Origin: Acidobacteriota bacterium
Lineage (GTDB): Bacteria; Acidobacteriota; Terriglobia; Terriglobales; Acidobacteriaceae
Direction of reading: 5' to 3'
DNA length: 6,440 bases
NCBI GenBank assembly: GCA_019247235.1
Contig: JAFAPG010000648.1
Span: 1-6,440 of the forward strand
Positions 4,953 through 6,440 of this stretch are shown here, in pieces; position 1 is the stretch's first letter; the number at the start of each line of letters is the position of its first letter. Under the pieces are notes generated by a model. It searched no databases and was not told the origin of the DNA. It saw nothing but the letters and a program-made list of their open reading frames with translations. The position numbers were made by a program, and so were the translations under genes.

Positions 4953-5231
4953 CTATCGCGCGATCTTCTTCTCGTAAAGCCCGCTGCGGGTGCTGCGCGG
5001 TGGGCGCTTTCCTCCATCCCGGAATTGCCGCACGTCGATTTTCAACTCATCAATAGTACGGCTCAAAGTATTGCGGTGCATTCCCAGTTGGCGGGCGGCC
5101 CGGCATTGATTGCCCTTATTCTCCTCAAGCACGGTAGATATGAATCGTCGCTTGAACTCACGCACCGCTTCCGCGTAGAGAATATTGCTGCGATACATCT
5201 GTTGGACGAGCGCTTCTAGTTGATCTTTCAC
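4953..5231 (-). CDS. Small Fis-type helix-turn-helix DNA-binding protein
   Basis: A 92-residue stand-alone protein starting with GTG (complement of 5229-5231). Residues about 23-66 match the Fis/NtrC C-terminal HTH (HTH_8): EFKRRFISTVLEENKGNQCRAARQLGMHRNTLSRTIDELKID, where NQCRAARQLGMHRNTLSR (41-58) is the helix-turn-helix. The N-terminal 22 residues (LEALVQQMYRSNILYAEAV) may dimerise. The C-terminus is basic (KRPPRSTRSGLYEKKIAR). Unlike NtrC-type activators it has no AAA+ or receiver domain. Upstream is a purine-rich GAGAGAG rather than a clear Shine-Dalgarno. An alternative start is the ATG of M12, but homologous-looking residues before it favour the GTG. It follows cvpA by 66 bases on the same strand, so it may be co-transcribed with purC-cvpA. 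Targets are unknown; it may act as a nucleoid or local regulator. Confidence 0.87.
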   Translation of the reverse strand: MKDQLEALVQQMYRSNILYAEAVREFKRRFISTVLEENKGNQCRAARQLGMHRNTLSRTIDELKIDVRQFRDGGKRPPRSTRSGLYEKKIAR

Positions 5232-5297
5232 AAAGTCTCTCTCTTGTGTTCGCTAAACTGCCAACGCTCAAAATAGAAAAACCTCCGCTCCCCGACT

Positions 5298-5834
5298 TCA
5301 TCGCTCCGACGAGCGGGTTGGCGACTGGGCCCGCCGTATATAATCCATTCCTTGATAAAACTGAACCCGTAGCTCCGCTGGTGCCATCCAAATCGCCGCG
5401 CGTCCTAACACCAAGAAGTACGGCGCCAGACCGGATCCTTGCAACCATTGGGAAGTGGGGGTGAAAGCTGTCATCCCGACCAACACAATGGCAATGAGCA
5501 AGGACCCGCGTATTAGACCGAGCACACCGCCAAAGAAACGGTCTGCCATGCTCAACCCCGCTTCTCGAACGATCCAGCGAACAATCTTTCCTAAGACTCC
5601 GGCGAGGACCATGATTCCGAGAAAGATGGCAAGAAAGGCAACCATCTCTCCTAACCAGGGCGAGCTTATGTAGGGAGAAAAATGGCCCGCCAATCGTCGA
5701 TACTGCCAAGCCGCGACCAGATACCCGAACACCAGACCGGCAATTCCGAATGCTTCTTGAAAAAAGCCGGAACTCGCGGCTTGGATGACCGAAATCAACA
5801 GAACGAGCAGGATGATCCAGTCCGCCAGATTCAC
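5298..5834 (-). CDS. cvpA: CvpA-family inner membrane protein
   Basis: A 178-residue protein with four membrane segments at about residues 4-20, 29-44, 63-82 and 103-124. The opening MNLADWIILLVLLISVIQAASSGFFQE has the CvpA pattern of an acidic residue, a first helix and then G-F-x-x-E. DRFFGGVLGLIRG (98-110) is the family's conserved motif before the last helix. CvpA proteins are needed for colicin V production in E. coli and have been linked to envelope stress and intestinal or acid tolerance; the biochemical role is unsettled. The start is a GTG (complement of 5832-5834) with GAGGG 6 bases upstream. It begins 18 bases after purC. In E. coli cvpA sits next to purF, so linkage to a purine gene is a recurring arrangement. 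Confidence in the family is high. Confidence 0.9.
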   Translation of the reverse strand: MNLADWIILLVLLISVIQAASSGFFQEAFGIAGLVFGYLVAAWQYRRLAGHFSPYISSPWLGEMVAFLAIFLGIMVLAGVLGKIVRWIVREAGLSMADRFFGGVLGLIRGSLLIAIVLVGMTAFTPTSQWLQGSGLAPYFLVLGRAAIWMAPAELRVQFYQGMDYIRRAQSPTRSSER

Positions 5835-5852
5835 GCGGAGCCCTCGTTGGTG

Positions 5853-6440
5853 TTAGACACCCAACTCACGCCCCGTGAGCTGTCGATATGCCTCAATGTA
5901 CTTTTGGCTGGTATAGCGTGCCACCTCCGCGGGCAGCGCAGGCGCGGGAGGCTGCTTGTTCCAGCGAATCTCCTCCAGGAAATCGCGCACGTACTGCTTG
6001 TCGTAGGATTGCTGCGAACTTCCCGCCTGGTATTGGCTGGCAGGCCAGAAACGGGAAGAATCTGGCGTAAGTACCTCATCGGCCAGAGTAATACCAGCAG
6101 CCGTGCGTCCAAATTCAAATTTTGTATCCGCGATGATGATTCCTTTTTGCCTGGCATAGTTGGCTGCCTGGCGGTAAATCGCGAGGCTCAGATCGCGGAG
6201 CTCGCGGGCATCGGCTGGGTCCACTAGTTGCGTCATTTGTTCGAAGGAAATGTTTTCGTCATGACCGGTGGTGGCCTTGGTTGCGGGGGTAAATATCGGA
6301 TCCGGCAGTTGCTCGGACTCCTTTAGTCCGCCGGGAAGCTGGATCCCGCACACCTTGCCACTGGCTTTGTACTCCTTCCATCCCGAGCCGGATAAGTAGC
6401 CGCGTACCACGCACTCGACCGGGAACATTTCGGCACGGCG
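5853..6440 (-). CDS. purC: SAICAR synthetase (PurC), C-terminal part; 5' end outside window
   Basis: Partial: the minus-strand frame is open to base 6440, giving 195 residues of a protein near 300 long in this single-domain type. PurC joins CAIR and L-aspartate with ATP to make SAICAR, step 8 of purine synthesis, in the cytoplasm. Visible signatures (fragment numbering) are MFPVECVVRGYLSGS (5-19, first PROSITE-type motif), PDPIFTPATKA (46-56), GHDENISFEQ (59-68), IIADTKFEFG (102-111, second motif), DEVLTPDSSRFW (121-132) and DKQYVRDFL (147-155). The ATG at 6428 is internal, since the frame continues with RRAE before it as in the family. The N-terminal ATP-binding glycine loop is off the edge. 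It is the first visible gene of a purC-cvpA-fis cluster. Confidence 0.97.
   Translation of the reverse strand, partial: RRAEMFPVECVVRGYLSGSGWKEYKASGKVCGIQLPGGLKESEQLPDPIFTPATKATTGHDENISFEQMTQLVDPADARELRDLSLAIYRQAANYARQKGIIIADTKFEFGRTAAGITLADEVLTPDSSRFWPASQYQAGSSQQSYDKQYVRDFLEEIRWNKQPPAPALPAEVARYTSQKYIEAYRQLTGRELGV

Noticed and set aside
5158..5709. Minus-strand frame of 183 residues overlapping cvpA
   Set aside because: It is out of frame with the recognisable CvpA protein and has no coherent motifs.

Overview
The window looks like ordinary chromosomal DNA from a free-living Gram-negative-type bacterium, most likely an Acidobacteriota (Koribacter/Terriglobia-like). The assignment rests on gene families recalled from that phylum: the YtxH plus coiled-coil pair ending in a DEMFI tail, the eight-cysteine zinc-ribbon protein, the stand-alone Fis-type HTH and the secreted TPR protein. 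It is inference, since no marker RNA is present. No mobile elements, CRISPR, tRNA or rRNA were seen.

Layout. Position 2-418 (+) is the C-terminal part of mnmA (tRNA 2-thiouridylase), entering from the left edge. Its end overlaps by 8 bases a convergent isoprenylcysteine-methyltransferase-like membrane protein (411-992, -). Next on the minus strand is a two-gene envelope operon: a YtxH-family protein (1659-1976), then a membrane-anchored coiled-coil protein (1133-1636). A 122-base divergent region separates it from a small TTG-started zinc-ribbon protein (2099-2521, +). That gene converges, with a 4-base gap, on an SDR oxidoreductase (2526-3248, -). A 289-base divergent region follows, carrying a good sigma-70 promoter (TTGCTT-17-TATAAT) and a hairpin in the deduced leader. 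It drives a 451-residue exported TPR protein with an OB-like C-terminal domain and a Pro/His-rich tail (3538-4893, +). The right end is a minus-strand cluster read right to left: purC (5853 to the edge, partial), cvpA (5298-5834) and a Fis-type HTH gene (4953-5231).

How the genes work together. purC-cvpA-fis are closely spaced (18 and 66 bases) and are probably co-transcribed, joining purine synthesis, a CvpA membrane protein and a small DNA-binding protein. The ytxH/coiled-coil pair probably forms one envelope-stress or membrane-organising unit. The other genes are single units arranged convergently or divergently. Three genes start with GTG or TTG rather than ATG. The least understood items are the zinc-ribbon protein, the coiled-coil membrane protein and the secreted TPR/OB protein.
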